Below, piece after piece: positions 11,076 through 21,521 of a DNA stretch of 64,000 nucleotides. The DNA lies in assembly GCF_052857255.1 (NCBI RefSeq), contig NC_135500.1:47365772-47429771 (forward strand). The letters run 5' to 3'. How positions within the stretch are numbered: position 1 is the stretch's first letter; each line of letters begins with the position of its first letter. The position numbers and the translations under genes were made by a program. This stretch comes from Amblyomma americanum (Eukaryota; Arthropoda; Arachnida; Ixodida; Ixodidae). The notes beneath the pieces are model-generated. The model saw nothing but the letters and a program-made list of their open reading frames with translations, made no database searches and was not told the DNA's origin.

Positions 11076-13635
11076 GTAATAAATGTTGTGTACGCAAGAA
11101 GAATGGAGCATTTCTAAGCTTCACTCGTAAATAGCACAGACTGGAAATAGCCAGAGGAACAAATCTCTGAAATATGGGCAGTACCATATTTATTTCCATA
11201 TTTATAATGTGCCATATTTATGAGTACTGGCTTGTTTCGTTACATAACTTGCAAGCACGCAGCGATGACGTAGCGTGTGCGACATGTCTGCTTCAACGCA
11301 CCGCCCCTTATCGGCGTCTCGGCGCGAGCATTTCTTTTTAATCTCGTTCACTTTGTGGCCGCCATGGAACAACCAGGCACGCAGAAACTGTCACAGTGGA
11401 AGGGAGAAACGAGGACACTGCAAGCACGTGCGAGCGAGGCTACGAACGTGTGCTCAAATGCAACAGCGAACGCGTCACAAAGAAAGACGCCATGCGTGTT
11501 GCAAAAGCAAGCTACAACGTTTTCAAGGAGTCCCTCTTTGGTCATCTCGGGAGAACACTGTGCGTTCATAAGGAGATACAACTTTGTTCCCGCCGCACGG
11601 CGCTTTATACATAAATCTTTGCTGTTCTACTCGTGCTCCCCTGCGTACGAAATTAGCGGTGTAGGAACGCTGTTGCTACTAGTGCCGCACTTAAAGCAAG
11701 CGAGTTTGACTAAACACAGGGGCGATGAAAAGAGATGCGAACAGTGCGTTGGCGCTTCGGTTCTTACGCAGTTGATGGCCACCAGAGCGTCTGATAATTT
11801 CTTTCTTTTACGGCTGCGTAACGACAGTGCACAGCGAGCCTCGTTGTTCATGCGACCGAATCCACTCTGAAACCACGCTGCATTCGGCTGAGACACGACA
11901 GCGCACTGCTCGGCGAACGAGTGCGAATTCAGCGCATGCAAGGCGCGAGAGAGCATTTCCCGGCAGTTGTCCGCGCCAGGCCGGCGAGCGTTTTGCTTGG
12001 CCGGCGCCCAATCAATAGCCGCAGCTTCGGCGTGCTTCACTGGGCGCGGAATGGAGCCGAGAGCGCATCCTAGCAACATTCCGGCCCGCTAGGAACACTG
12101 GCCGGAGAGAGAGAGGGGGGGCGTTATACTTAAACGACGACCAGTGTCCGGCCCGTGGCCGCATCCGACATGGGTCCGTGTACGGGATAGAGTCCCATCG
12201 CCGAAACGCTAGTCGGCGGCAAGTTTGCGCTGCTATATGTGCGAGCAGTCGCGGTTCTAATGGAGGTTGAAAGGTGAGCAGGTGGTTTAAGAGTTTATAT
12301 ATGATGATGATTACTGCACTGCTACATCACAGCCGGCAGAAAAGTATACTTTATTCCCCTTGCTCCATAAGATCGCTGCAGTAAAGTGCGTGTAAGGGCT
12401 TCGCCGAAGGACGAAACAAAGGGCTCGCATCACGAAGAAATGAAAGCTCGAATACTGTTAGCGATTATGAGCGCTTCTTGCTTTGATTTGTTTTTAGCGG
12501 CCATAACAGCTGCATTAGATGAAGAATGTTTCCGTCGCAAGGCATTCATAAACGGCCTCACTAAGATAACTGCGGAGGGGAGCCGCAGCCCCTCTTAAGT
12601 ATTAATCATTACAGAGGCATAAAGATAAAGTGGATAATAGATGAATAATGTAAACAAAGCATACGAGGCACAGTGAATCAAGTACCCGCTCACGACCCGC
12701 AATTTAATTAAAGGAACGGCGATGACCGACGAACAAGATTAATATTAGATGATAGGAAATAGGAATCAAATTACTGCGCCGCCATTAAAGAGTAAGCGAA
12801 GCGACGGGAGCTTCGCGAAGCGCTTCGGAGCCAACACGGGGCTGGCAGAAAACTGGCTGCTCTTTCCATCATAAAAATTTCACGTCTGCCTGGGCCCAAA
12901 AGTGCGGCACATAGAACGCCTCCATTGGCGCAAGAAACATCTGGAACCGTTGTCTTGTATACGCGCTACCTCGACTGTCTTTGTTCATGCGAAATCGTTA
13001 CAGACGCCCGCGCCTTGTGTTGCTGGTCGGATTTCATGAAGGGCCAATTTGTTAGTGCTTCGCACTTCAGCACTTTCTTTATGTTTCTGGTTACGCGAGA
13101 TGTATATCCGCTTCGCTACGATTTATACACTGAGCTGTACGAATAATGAGGTCTCGTTATGCAGTTGCAGGTACTTCTTGATCAGGGACACCGGAACAGG
13201 TCGCTTCAGTTCTAGAACACTTTTAATGCAAAGCACACTGGAGCTAAGCTACTTGGCTTCGTAGCCAGCTATAAATCATTTAGTATATGAGTAACCTAAA
13301 CCAGCCATGTTCCAATAGAAGTCGACTGCCTTACCCGTGTACATGATCTTGATTAGCAGCATTTAAACGAACTATACACGAACTTTTTTAATGCAATTGA
13401 TCCCTCCTCGTGAGTAAAGTTTCCCATTTTATATTGCCGTGAATCTTTACATTGTTTGTTGGCTGGCGCTCAAAACCTCCGGCACGCGGATTTATCATTT
13501 TGTTTTGTAATGCGAGATGCGAACAGACTTATCTTCATTGATCATGGACACGTGCAAATACTTCCACATTTTTCCAGATTGTTGTAGTTGCTTTTGGTTA
13601 TTTATCTCGAAAGTTCTTTGCCAGATTTAAACTGA
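11076..13635. other. Unassigned region
   Basis: Base composition varies and no repeat family was recognised. At 11165-11230 there are four CCATATTTAT-like words. A frame with a strong start context occurs at 11364 (separate entry). A pyrimidine/purine-rich GAGAGAGAGAG tract lies near 12105. Confidence 0.4.
11364..11870 (+). CDS. Hypothetical ORF with strong Kozak context
   Basis: An ATG at 11364 sits in GCCGCCATGG, an ideal animal start context. From it, 168 codons stay open to a stop at 11868-11870. The predicted protein begins MEQPGTQKLSQWKG, is Ser/Thr/Ala-rich at first, and shows no domain that I know. It could be a first exon, a transposase remnant or chance. No splice sites or upstream promoter could be established. 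Confidence 0.2.
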   Translation: MEQPGTQKLSQWKGETRTLQARASEATNVCSNATANASQRKTPCVLQKQATTFSRSPSLVISGEHCAFIRRYNFVPAARRFIHKSLLFYSCSPAYEISGVGTLLLLVPHLKQASLTKHRGDEKRCEQCVGASVLTQLMATRASDNFFLLRLRNDSAQRASLFMRPNPL

Positions 13636-13700
13636 GGAACGCTATGGCCCGTACGGCGCGACGCCTTGCCCGTTGGGCAAAACGCTCGTAGTTTCTAGGA
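13636..13700 (+). repeat. Partial copy of the 19-kb fold-back element
   Basis: GGAACGCTATGGCCCGTACGG, ACGCCTTGCCCGTTGG and GTTTCTAGGA correspond to the right arm of the fold-back at 18963-19411 (read on its reverse strand). The segment abuts LINE ORF1 sequence at about 13700 without a spacer. Confidence 0.6.
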
Positions 13701-14274
13701 AGTTTATTGAACTCAATCCAGGTCCAACAAATACTGAAATGTTAGAGAAGATATTGGAAAAACAAATTCAGATTGAAGCAAGACTAACCGCCATTGAAGG
13801 GAAGCTGGCGTCATTTACCGAACACTGTGCTAAATTACTGGCACTTGAGTGCACTGATCGTGAGCTAGAACGCACGATCAAACATCAGGAAGCAAAAACG
13901 GTAGATCTTGAGGACAGGTCCAAGAAAATAGCATTATTGTTTTTGATGTTAAAGAAGATGCACAAGTAAGGGGAGCCGACATTGAAAGAAAAGTGCTAAA
14001 AGATGTCTTTGCGGATATCCTTGGCGTAACGGTAACGTCTTTGGAAAGAATTCACAGAATTGGTCAACCGAAACGCGACCGAGCTCAGCCGGCTATGATG
14101 AAACTCTATGATTACACTGAAAAAGTGGCTGCTTTCAAGAACTGCAGCAAGCTGAAGGGATCGAAGATAAGCGTTTCGGACGACTACTCGGCAGCAACTC
14201 CTTTGAAAAGGAAGCTGATGTGGCAGTCAGCTGAGGGCGATAAGAGCGCACGCGCGAAAGTTAAGCATATATAA
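13701..14274 (+). pseudogene. LINE ORF1, two frames
   Basis: The first frame (to 13969) begins within FIELNPGP, a 2A-like motif whose usual Asp is replaced by Phe at the junction. A coiled-coil-like region (LEKILEKQIQIEARL through RTIKHQEAKTVDLEDRSKK) follows. After a frameshift the second frame (13993-14274) carries a C-terminal RNA-binding-type segment: LERIHRIGQPKR, AVMKLYDY-like block, LKGSKISVSDDYS. It stops at 14272-14274. This parallels the ORF1 at 2.4-3.05 kb. Confidence 0.75.
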
Positions 14275-14760
14275 ACGACAAACTGACAATAAATGACGTT
14301 ACCTATACATAGGATGTGGAACGTGAAAATCGAGTTAGACTACGAAATAGTCAGGAAGCCTCAGCAGGTAAAGAAGAGTGACGAATAACCAAGAATGAAC
14401 TCAGATTGCTAAATAATGTTAATGCTGGAAGTATTGCTAACAAGCCTGAAGGTCTCGAATGCTTGTCACTCTTGCACGAGCCCCATCTAATCGATATTAC
14501 GGAAACCTGAATGCGCGATGAAATACTGAACGACGAAGTGTTCCCACCGTTTTATAATGCACTCAGGAAAGACCGAGAAACAAGAGGTGGCGGCGTTGCC
14601 TTGCTAATTAAGAAAACATGAACCGACGAACCTCTTCCTCCCTTAGAAGGCCATGAAAGTGTAAGGTGCAAGTTATTTCTTAAGGATACCGTATTGATAA
14701 CTGGCGTAATGTACCGGTCCTCCAGTTGCTCGGTCGACTTCTATTTAGTCTCTGGAAAAG
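13701..14760 (+). mobile_element. CR1/L2-like LINE, 5' half only
   Basis: The element starts abruptly inside the 2A-like region and contains ORF1 (13701-14274), then the first part of an endonuclease domain: GGGVALL-like block preceded by an ITET-type word with a stop (14485-14620). After about 14760 it is cut by another LINE 3' end. It is a different subfamily from the LINE at 2-7 kb, but has the same layout. The RT is missing here. Confidence 0.75.
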
Positions 14761-14761
14761 C

Positions 14762-15250
14762 CGCATTTATTTATTTATTTATTACAGATACCTGCAGCGC
14801 CCGAAGGTATTATTGAGGGGGGAAAACAATATCTTTTGCTCGTTTGGCCGAAAGTAACACAGGATAACAAAAATACAATGACACAACTACTAATGGATGA
14901 GGAAAAGCATGCACTGAAGGAGGACAACCGCGTACAATCACACTAATGAAATGAAAGACACGCGCAAGAAAACGGGGCGCCACGTCACACATCAGACAAG
15001 AATGTGCGGAATTGATCTTCCGTGCATCACTCAGTGACGCCGGCTGCCAGCCTGTTCCACTCATTGATCGTCCGTGGAAAGAACGAGGTTTTGTAAATAT
15101 TAAGTCGTCTAGAAAAAAAGTGAGTTTGAACCACCACGCTGAATCACCACGGTCGTCGAACTCTTCGTTTCGTAAACAATGCGTTTTGGTGCAGGGAGTG
15201 TATGCTGCGCTGGAAGAGCAGCCTATAGTTGGTTCTCCTATCTGGATGCA
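14762..15250 (-). mobile_element. LINE 3' end, reverse orientation
   Basis: The left border is a TTTATTTATTTATTTATT tract (14767-14785), which is the 3' AATAAATAAA tail on the minus strand, next to a hairpin-like CTTCGGGCGCTGCAGG word. Further in, the minus strand reads FFPRTINEWNRL near 15065-15100, the conserved end of CR1/L2 RT, followed by a stop. The truncated 5' side is not sharply defined (about 15250). It was inserted in or next to the LINE at 13.7 kb. Confidence 0.8.
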
Positions 15251-15388
15251 TGTGTGTGCCTCCCGGGCTTTTGATGTTTTGGAAGGTGAGGTCGCGCAGG
15301 GGTATGGTGGCCTGGTGTTTTGTGGCGTAAGGATGCTTAGATTTTTTTTCGGCACTATTTCCATGCAATAAAGAAAACGAAAAAGAGC

Positions 15389-15466
15389 CGTCGTGGCGGA
15401 GTGGAAGCGTTCCCGTCTCAAACGTCAAAGTCCCTGGTTCGATTCCCTGCCTAGACCCCGGCTTTT
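15389..15466 (+). repeat. tRNA-like sequence with A- and B-box, pseudo-tRNA or SINE head
   Basis: TGGCGGAGTGG (A-box) and GGTTCGATTCC (B-box) match the polymerase III consensus, and a TTTTTT terminator follows at about 15464. The T-stem has mismatches and the anticodon stem is poor, so this is not a working tRNA. It could be a free-standing tRNA-derived SINE head or pseudogene. Confidence 0.55.
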
Positions 15467-15541
15467 TTATTTATTGAGTGTGCGTGCCCTCTGATTTTTA
15501 CGCAGCCTCTGAATAATTCTCACGCGCGCTGCTGGCAACTA

Positions 15542-15660
15542 CACTCTAAGCACAAATACATCTATATGGGAGTAAACTGTCCTCTAGCGCGCACCCTTTA
15601 ATAAAAGGGTGTGCGCTGGAGGACCGTTTTACTCCATTTTTACTCCTTTTGTTCAGAGTG
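15542..15660. mobile_element. 119-bp palindromic MITE, TA-flanked
   Basis: Termini CACTCTAAGCACAAA and TTTTGTTCAGAGTG are inverted relatives, and most of the element folds on itself: GTCCTCTAGCGCGCACCCTTT pairs with AAAGGGTGTGCGCTGGAGGAC. TA lies on both sides (15540-15541 and 15661-15662), the target duplication of Tc1/mariner elements. It has no coding capacity. A related half copy occurs at 45978-46034. Confidence 0.8.
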
Positions 15661-15662
15661 TA

Positions 15663-18377
15663 CAGCAACTTATGCTACGACGCCGGCGGCTTTTCGACCG
15701 AACGAGATGTATTCAATGTCGCGTAATATTGGAGCTTTAAATTGTAAGAAGTCAAAATACGAGCGCTAGCGATAACGCACGCGTTAACTTTTGTTCCGCG
15801 GGAGGCCAGCGTGGCGAGCGTAATGCGCCCTCATGTAGAAGTGATTCCGACACCCAAATTAGACTTCATTCCACTGCTGGGCCCGACAGCATACTACACG
15901 AACATAAAGCAGGAAGAAAAACATGCCTCTAACTGGCCTCCGTAACCACTTAAGAAAAATTCACTGTCAGCCAATAAGCACCGGGGAGTTACACGAGAAA
16001 CGAAATCTTCGGAATCTCGGAACGGAGAAAGACGCCAATAGCGGCGGTTGAGCGAGCAGGATGCGGAAAGAAAACACTGGATTCAAAGAGCGCCCCGAAC
16101 AAGCCATTAAGGAGCAGGTTTTCTTTATGGCTGGAAATCTCAAGAATGGCGTGCAGGTTTTGCTATTTAGTTTTTCCACACGGCACTAGCGGCGAGGGCT
16201 CCAGAACCTTGGAACAAGAAACAACATTCCCCAGAAGCATGAAGCTGCACGCGTTGCGTCCGGCCTTTATCTTAAGTTAGCGATTTAAAAAAAAAAATCA
16301 CCGAAACCACATTGGCACATATAAGCGTTCCATCGAACCCAGCACAGTACGCCGTTAAGCAGGTTTTTCCTATTATTAGGAATAAAAATGGAAAGAAAGC
16401 TGTTACAGCCACGAGAGCGTCGTATGCGCGCGAAATCTAATTAGGTGGCTTAAGGGTTTTCCTCGCGAATCACCGGGAGATGGATGAGCGTGCACTCGCG
16501 AGGCGAGGCCATCTTTTCGGAAAAGTTGGAGAGTACGGGCCAGAACAAGAAGACCGATGCGCGAGCACGCGGCGCTCCTGACGAGCGTGGAGCAGCCATT
16601 CGCCAGTTCATTAGACGCCGTTGCGATGGATCGATCGTTAATTGGAGCTGACAGCGAGATTGCGCGAGACCTGGATAGAAACTGCGTGACGGCGAACCGT
16701 TTGCACCGCCCAGTCTAGCGTAAACCTCCAATGTGCTCCGTGGTTGTAATCTCAGACAGATAACTTAACTGGCAGTTCGCCTTTGATATTGACAATTTCT
16801 GCCATCAGCCCTCTGAGATGGGAGCAAGTCCGCATTTAAAGATTTTTTTTCCTCTTCTAATCAACGGCAGTATTTTATCGGGCATTTCAACGGAGGGAAT
16901 CAATCTGTGAGCTGCCTGCACCACAACGGGAGCGAATGACAAGCAGCTCGTTACGGGAATAACTCGACCCGATGGTAGTCGAGTTAGCACGAACGACAAC
17001 ATAAGCGCGTAAAATACCGATGCGCGGCTCCACTAGTCAGACGAGGGCGGTGCCTGCATTTTGTGTGTACACGTATACCGACGGCATAAGCGAGAGGCGC
17101 ACGCGCGCAGCACAGCCAAAGGCGCCGCCAGGCGGTCGACATGGAACGCGCCTGGTGTGTGCACCGAAGGCTGAGAAGCGTATCCGTAATGCGAAACATG
17201 TTTATTCAAAGCATTATAGTAACCTAATTTTAGTAACGTGTTTTCTTCAAACAAATGGTACGCTAGAGATCAGAATGCACGAATCAACACGTGGTACTCG
17301 CCTACAACCGATACATAATTTATAATTGAATTTCTTCTCTCATGCTGCTCCGGCGAACGACGGCTGTGTCCTGTAGATCTTCAGGTCATGCGAGACACAA
17401 ACAAACCTGCACTAAAAACGCTGATACTTAGTTTTAATTTACTACAACACGTCAACCAGCCTGCTTCAAGACCTGCATTGACAACAAACAATGTATCAGC
17501 AGTTAGTTGTACTGCTGTTTGTCTAGTGACTCACGTGACCTAAAGGTGAACTATGCGCTTCACAGACATCGTTCGGTTGATGGAAGAGGAACGGCGTCAA
17601 GAAGAAATTCAAATAGAAGTTATTTAGCGATCGTACGCAAATATAACTGTGTGATCGATGTACTGTAATGTCTAACGCATCATTTCAAATAGGAAAACAA
17701 GCAAGCAAAATTTGGCCTCTATAGTGGTTTTGTCATGCGAAAACCATGGGTGGCGCAAAAAAAAGCGGTTCATAGTGACCGCTTGAGAGGCTTCGTCACC
17801 CGCAGAAGTTGACAATGTGAGCATCGACAGTTCATGCGTCATAAAAATTATCGAAAGCAGGTGACTAAAATACAGGAAGGAGAAAAATAGGACAATGAAA
17901 AACAAGGAGACAAAAAAATGAAACATGGTACAGAGGAGCATTTCAACAGCCACAGATACAACCCAATCAATGCAGATTTCCCGGAGGGCAGAAATAGACG
18001 TTTGAGCAATTTGGTAGAGTATACTTCGATATAGCAACAGTATAGTTGATTGCCATCTGGGGATCTCCGACAGTTGATGGTCTCTAGTGGCGAAAGGTGT
18101 GTTATATGACACAATTATGGACAATGCGGGACAAAAAAAAAGTTGCCTTTCGCGCTGCTATTTCTTTGTTATAATACCAAGCGACTGAGCCTGCGGTCAA
18201 AGAGCTTATTCAACGGAATAATTATATATATTTCATCCGCATGGGGAGAGTGGGGGTTCATAGGACGCATCTGAAATAACTCGTCCCATTTTTTTTCTGC
18301 AAAACACTCAGTTTTTGCACATTCGACATTGCAGTATTTATAATAAGCAACAATACCCTACATATGAGAAAAAATAT
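15663..18377. other. Unassigned region, possibly old LINE sequence at the right end
   Basis: No recognisable gene. Open frames at 16450-16731 and 17020-17325 carry no known motif. From about 17,840 rightwards the minus strand may be eroded LINE sequence continuous with the RT scrap at 18.53 kb, because the SINE between them is flanked by a duplication of a single site. Confidence 0.35.
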
Positions 18378-18392
18378 AATTTGTAGTAAAGG

Positions 18393-18528
18393 TTTGGTTT
18401 GGTATGGTTTATGGGGGTTTAACGTCCCAAAGCTACTCAGGCTATAAGAGACGCCGTAGTGAAGGGCTCCGGGAATTTCGACCACCTGGGGTTCTTTAAC
18501 GTGCACTGACATCGCACAGTACACGGGC
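18393..18528 (-). mobile_element. Ruka-like tick SINE, head-truncated
   Basis: The plus strand shows GGTTTATGGGGGTTTAACGT, CACCTGGGGTTCTTTAACGT and GACATCGCACAGTACACGGG, the body of the tick tRNA-derived SINE in reverse. The tRNA head is absent. A 15-bp target duplication with one mismatch, AATT(T/C)GTAGTAAAGG, lies at 18378-18392 and 18529-18543. A 5'-truncated copy with intact duplications indicates LINE-driven target-primed insertion. Confidence 0.85.
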
Positions 18529-18532
18529 AATT

Positions 18533-18744
18533 CGTAGTAAAGGTCGAGAGAGATGATCGATGCCTGCGTATTTAGAAAATGCGATGCAGATCTTCCTTAC
18601 GTGGGCATTCCATGACAGAAGGTGCAAAATCGATGCGAATCTCTCGACGTGCTCGATTTTAAGGCCGCTGAGAAAGACATGTGCAGCATTCGCTACTGTC
18701 TTGAATTTAGCGTGAAATATTACGCGACGGCGTATACAGCTCAT
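18533..18744 (-). pseudogene. Probable LINE RT C-terminal scrap
   Basis: The minus-strand frame holds FHAKFKTVANAAHVFLSG, then LLSWNAHVRKICIAFSKYAGI, similar to the thumb-region block (W-x-x-HI-x-x-I) after motif E of LINE reverse transcriptases. It is short and isolated. The SINE at 18.39-18.53 kb is inserted just to its left. Confidence 0.45.
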
Positions 18745-18962
18745 TCGATCGAAAAGCCGTCGGCGTAGTCGGCACAGCGTGTGTGAAATAATCGGGGGCT
18801 GCGTAAAAAAACAAAAATCCTATCATGCCAACCGTTTGCAGCAGAATGTTCCGGGTGGTGTCATACGATTCAGCGTTTCGTGTAGCATAAATGTATTTTA
18901 GTTAAATTAGAGCTTATCTAGCGGCAGGGATTTAAACCAGCGACGTTTAATCGGGGGCTGTG

Positions 18963-19411
18963 TAAAAAAAGTGATTGGACGTTTAAGCTTCACCTTTAAG
19001 AGTGAAACGCTACAGCGTGTTGCAGCGCTGCCAGGGGTCCACGGAACGCCATCGCCTTGCTCGTTGGACAAATCGCTCGGAGTCTCTAGGAGGCCACTCA
19101 AAACAGCCCATCCGCCGCCCGAAGAGATCACGAATGGGCTGCAGTGACGCTGCTCTCTGAATTGGCGGTTGTGCGACTCAATTGTGATTGTGACTTTAGA
19201 GGAAAGGAAAGCAGCAGTGACTGTCTCACATATCGGTGGGCACTTCAGCAACGCTTTGCGAGGCCTCCTAGAGATTCCAAGCGATTTTGCCAACGGGCAA
19301 GGCGTTGCACCGAACGGGCGATAGCGTTCCGCGGACTTCCTGGCAGCGTTGCAACACGCTGCCGTGTTCCACTCTTAAAGGCGAAGCTTAAACATCCTCC
19401 AATTTTTTTAT
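18963..19411. mobile_element. Fold-back element with about 140-bp arms
   Basis: The left arm (18963-19096) and right arm (19261-19411) are inverted copies: GTTTAAGCTTCACCTTTAAG / CTTAAAGGCGAAGCTTAAAC, and CTAGGAGGCC / GGCCTCCTAG at the inner ends. The spacer is about 165 bases and has a smaller internal CAGCCCAT/ATGGGCTG pair. No coding capacity and no obvious target duplication. A further half copy is fused to LINE ORF1 at 13.6 kb. Confidence 0.75.
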
Positions 19412-20127
19412 TAATGCGAAAGCATTACTAGGCTATGTCGGCAACGTAAGTGCCCGCAAAAAGTGTCCGCGAGAGTGTTGTGGGGAAGTATATAAAGCCA
19501 GTGATTAAGTAATATCGAGTCAGTTATTAGTCATTGGTTATTAAGATTAGTCAATAATTAACGACCCATACTGACGACCACAGTCAACTACATTAATCAA
19601 TCGCACCAATTAGGGGTACTAGTTAACGATGTTGATTAATGAATGCGATTAATTGGGCTAATCAGTGAGACCATGTGGCGTCATATGGGTGTGGCGTTAT
19701 CCCACATGTCTGATGACGTCACGCCCACAACCAATTAGAGTTAAGCAAAAAACAGAGCCCTGAGTGTCAGTGTCCGAGAAGTAGGATGACATGCAGGTTT
19801 TCAAATAGGTCTAGAAAATTCCATGTGACGTCCTATGGATGGGTATCGATTGTGAGAAAGAGCATTTAGGTACTCTTTGGAGCTAAATGAAAATATATTT
19901 TAAGCATTTGTTGCATCCAATACTTCACCGTGGGTGACCTCACATATAGAGGAAGCCCTTAACAAGCTTATTACAGGCTCAAAATTTCATGTCTCAACCC
20001 CTTTAACAAAGAAAGCCGATCAAAGGCGTCACTGCAATATAAAAATTCCAAAAGTAAGCCGTTGGGATTCGATATTGCGTAATATATGTGCCTTTTCATT
20101 CAGTAGGGCGTGTTCCCTCTGAATTAT
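19412..20127. other. Unassigned, TTAAT-rich repeat-like sequence
   Basis: It starts with the imperfect palindrome TTAATGCGAAAGCATTA (19411-19427), related words of which recur at about 47760 and 54878. From 19500 to 19690 TTAAT/ATTAA words are unusually dense. This is probably an unnamed dispersed repeat. Confidence 0.4.
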
Positions 20128-20139
20128 TCTTCGCGAACT

Positions 20140-20378
20140 GGTTTGGTTTGGTTTATGGGGGTTTAACGTCCCAAAGCGACTCAGGCTATGAGAGACGCCG
20201 TAGTGAAGGGCTCTGGGAATTTGGACCACCTGGGGTTCTTTAACGTGCACTGACATCGCACAGTACACGGGCCTCTAGAATTTCGCCTCCATCAAAATTC
20301 GACCGCCGCGGCCGGGATCGAGCCCGCGTCCTTCGGGCCGGCAGCCGAGCGCCGTAACCACTCAGCCACCGCGGCGGC
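20140..20378 (-). mobile_element. Ruka-like tick SINE, full length
   Basis: A 239-bp copy. On the minus strand the head carries an A-box TGGCTGAGTGG and a B-box-like GGCTCGATCCC, followed by the body with GTACTGTGCGATGTCAGTGC and a terminal CATAAACCAAACCAAACC. A 12-bp target duplication with one mismatch, TCTTCG(C/T)GAACT, lies at 20128-20139 and 20379-20390. The head probably supplies an internal polymerase III promoter. This is the most complete SINE in the window. Confidence 0.9.
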
Positions 20379-20704
20379 TCTTCGTGAACTCTTACTGGCA
20401 GTCACATATAAAGAAGTGTCTTCCAAGGAAATTGTGAGTGAGTGCGACAATGTATTACAGGCTCTAGTCCCTTCGAGAAGAAACGCAGCAGGACAGATAT
20501 TAGCTTCCAATTACCCAGACTCTTGCTGGTTCCCTTTTTGAAAATTATCGGCTCATGTCAGTCGGAATTAAAGGGGCCGGCGATAGCAGGGCGACCGCGC
20601 TAAGCATGGTACCATTACCTGTTATACGATCAGAGTGGCTGTTCGGGAGAGTTGGTTTGCCATGACGGAACATACAGCGGTAAGATACGTGCCGAGCAAG
20701 ATAC

Positions 20705-21521
20705 GTGTCCTTCTGCGCACGATCGGACATACCTCCGGAAGACATAAGACTGCTCTTTGGGGGCTTTATGCCTTCTGAGGGCCATGGAAAAGGGATTTGT
20801 AAAATACTGAAATCGGAATTTCATCGACAAGCACGATTCTACCGCAAGCAACTAGATGTGCAACTGCGTGAAGCAGCCCCACCGGATACAGCGAGACGCC
20901 AGATACAACAGTTCCTTCATTTAGCCGACCAGACAACCGAGCTCATGTGGCAGCATCAACTGAAGCACCTCCGTTCCCGTCTGCTCATCAGGCCTCCGGA
21001 GCGAAGAGGTTTCCATCTACATTCCGGAACAAGTCGTCTTGCCCGAAAGCATAAGGGGTGTTCTATTGCGTGGTCCGACGTTCGCCGTGGAAACAAGAAA
21101 ATCCCCTCAGGAGCTGCCAACCCTTGTCCGTACAGTATCCCGGCTTGCCGCTGCAGAACAAGCGGACCCCTGCGTCGTCGAAGGGATGGATGTCTTGTCT
21201 AGGTGTAAGCAGTCAACATCGAAAGTTTCTGTACGAAACATTGCAGGGTACCTTGTGCAACATTCCTTAAGCGTTTTGCAAGCTGATAAAGAAGGCGGTT
21301 TTGCAGTTCTTCCCAAGGATATTTTCAATGCTAAAGCAAATGAGGCCATTTCAGTCCTCTTCAAGCGTCACGCTAAGGAGTCACTATCTAGACTGAAAAC
21401 TCGTGCGAAAAAATTGTCAGCAGCTAAACCTCAATGGGGTCGTGAAGCACACAAAGTAGTACGCGTAATCATTTGGAAGTGTTTTTTAGTGCGAAAACGC
21501 ACAAACCTGGCATGCCTTTAA
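20705..21521 (+). pseudogene. Penelope-like ORF, N-terminal part
   Basis: Two overlapping frames (20705-21202 and 21039-21521) carry the region before the RT. The distal part contains NAKANEAISVLFKRH and further basic stretches. No catalytic motif is expected here. The frame shift near 21,100-21,200 is the first lesion. Assignment depends on its continuity with the RT that follows. Confidence 0.6.

Noticed and set aside
15389..15466. tRNA-Leu or tRNA-Ser gene
   Set aside because: The A- and B-boxes match, but the T-stem and anticodon stem do not pair well.
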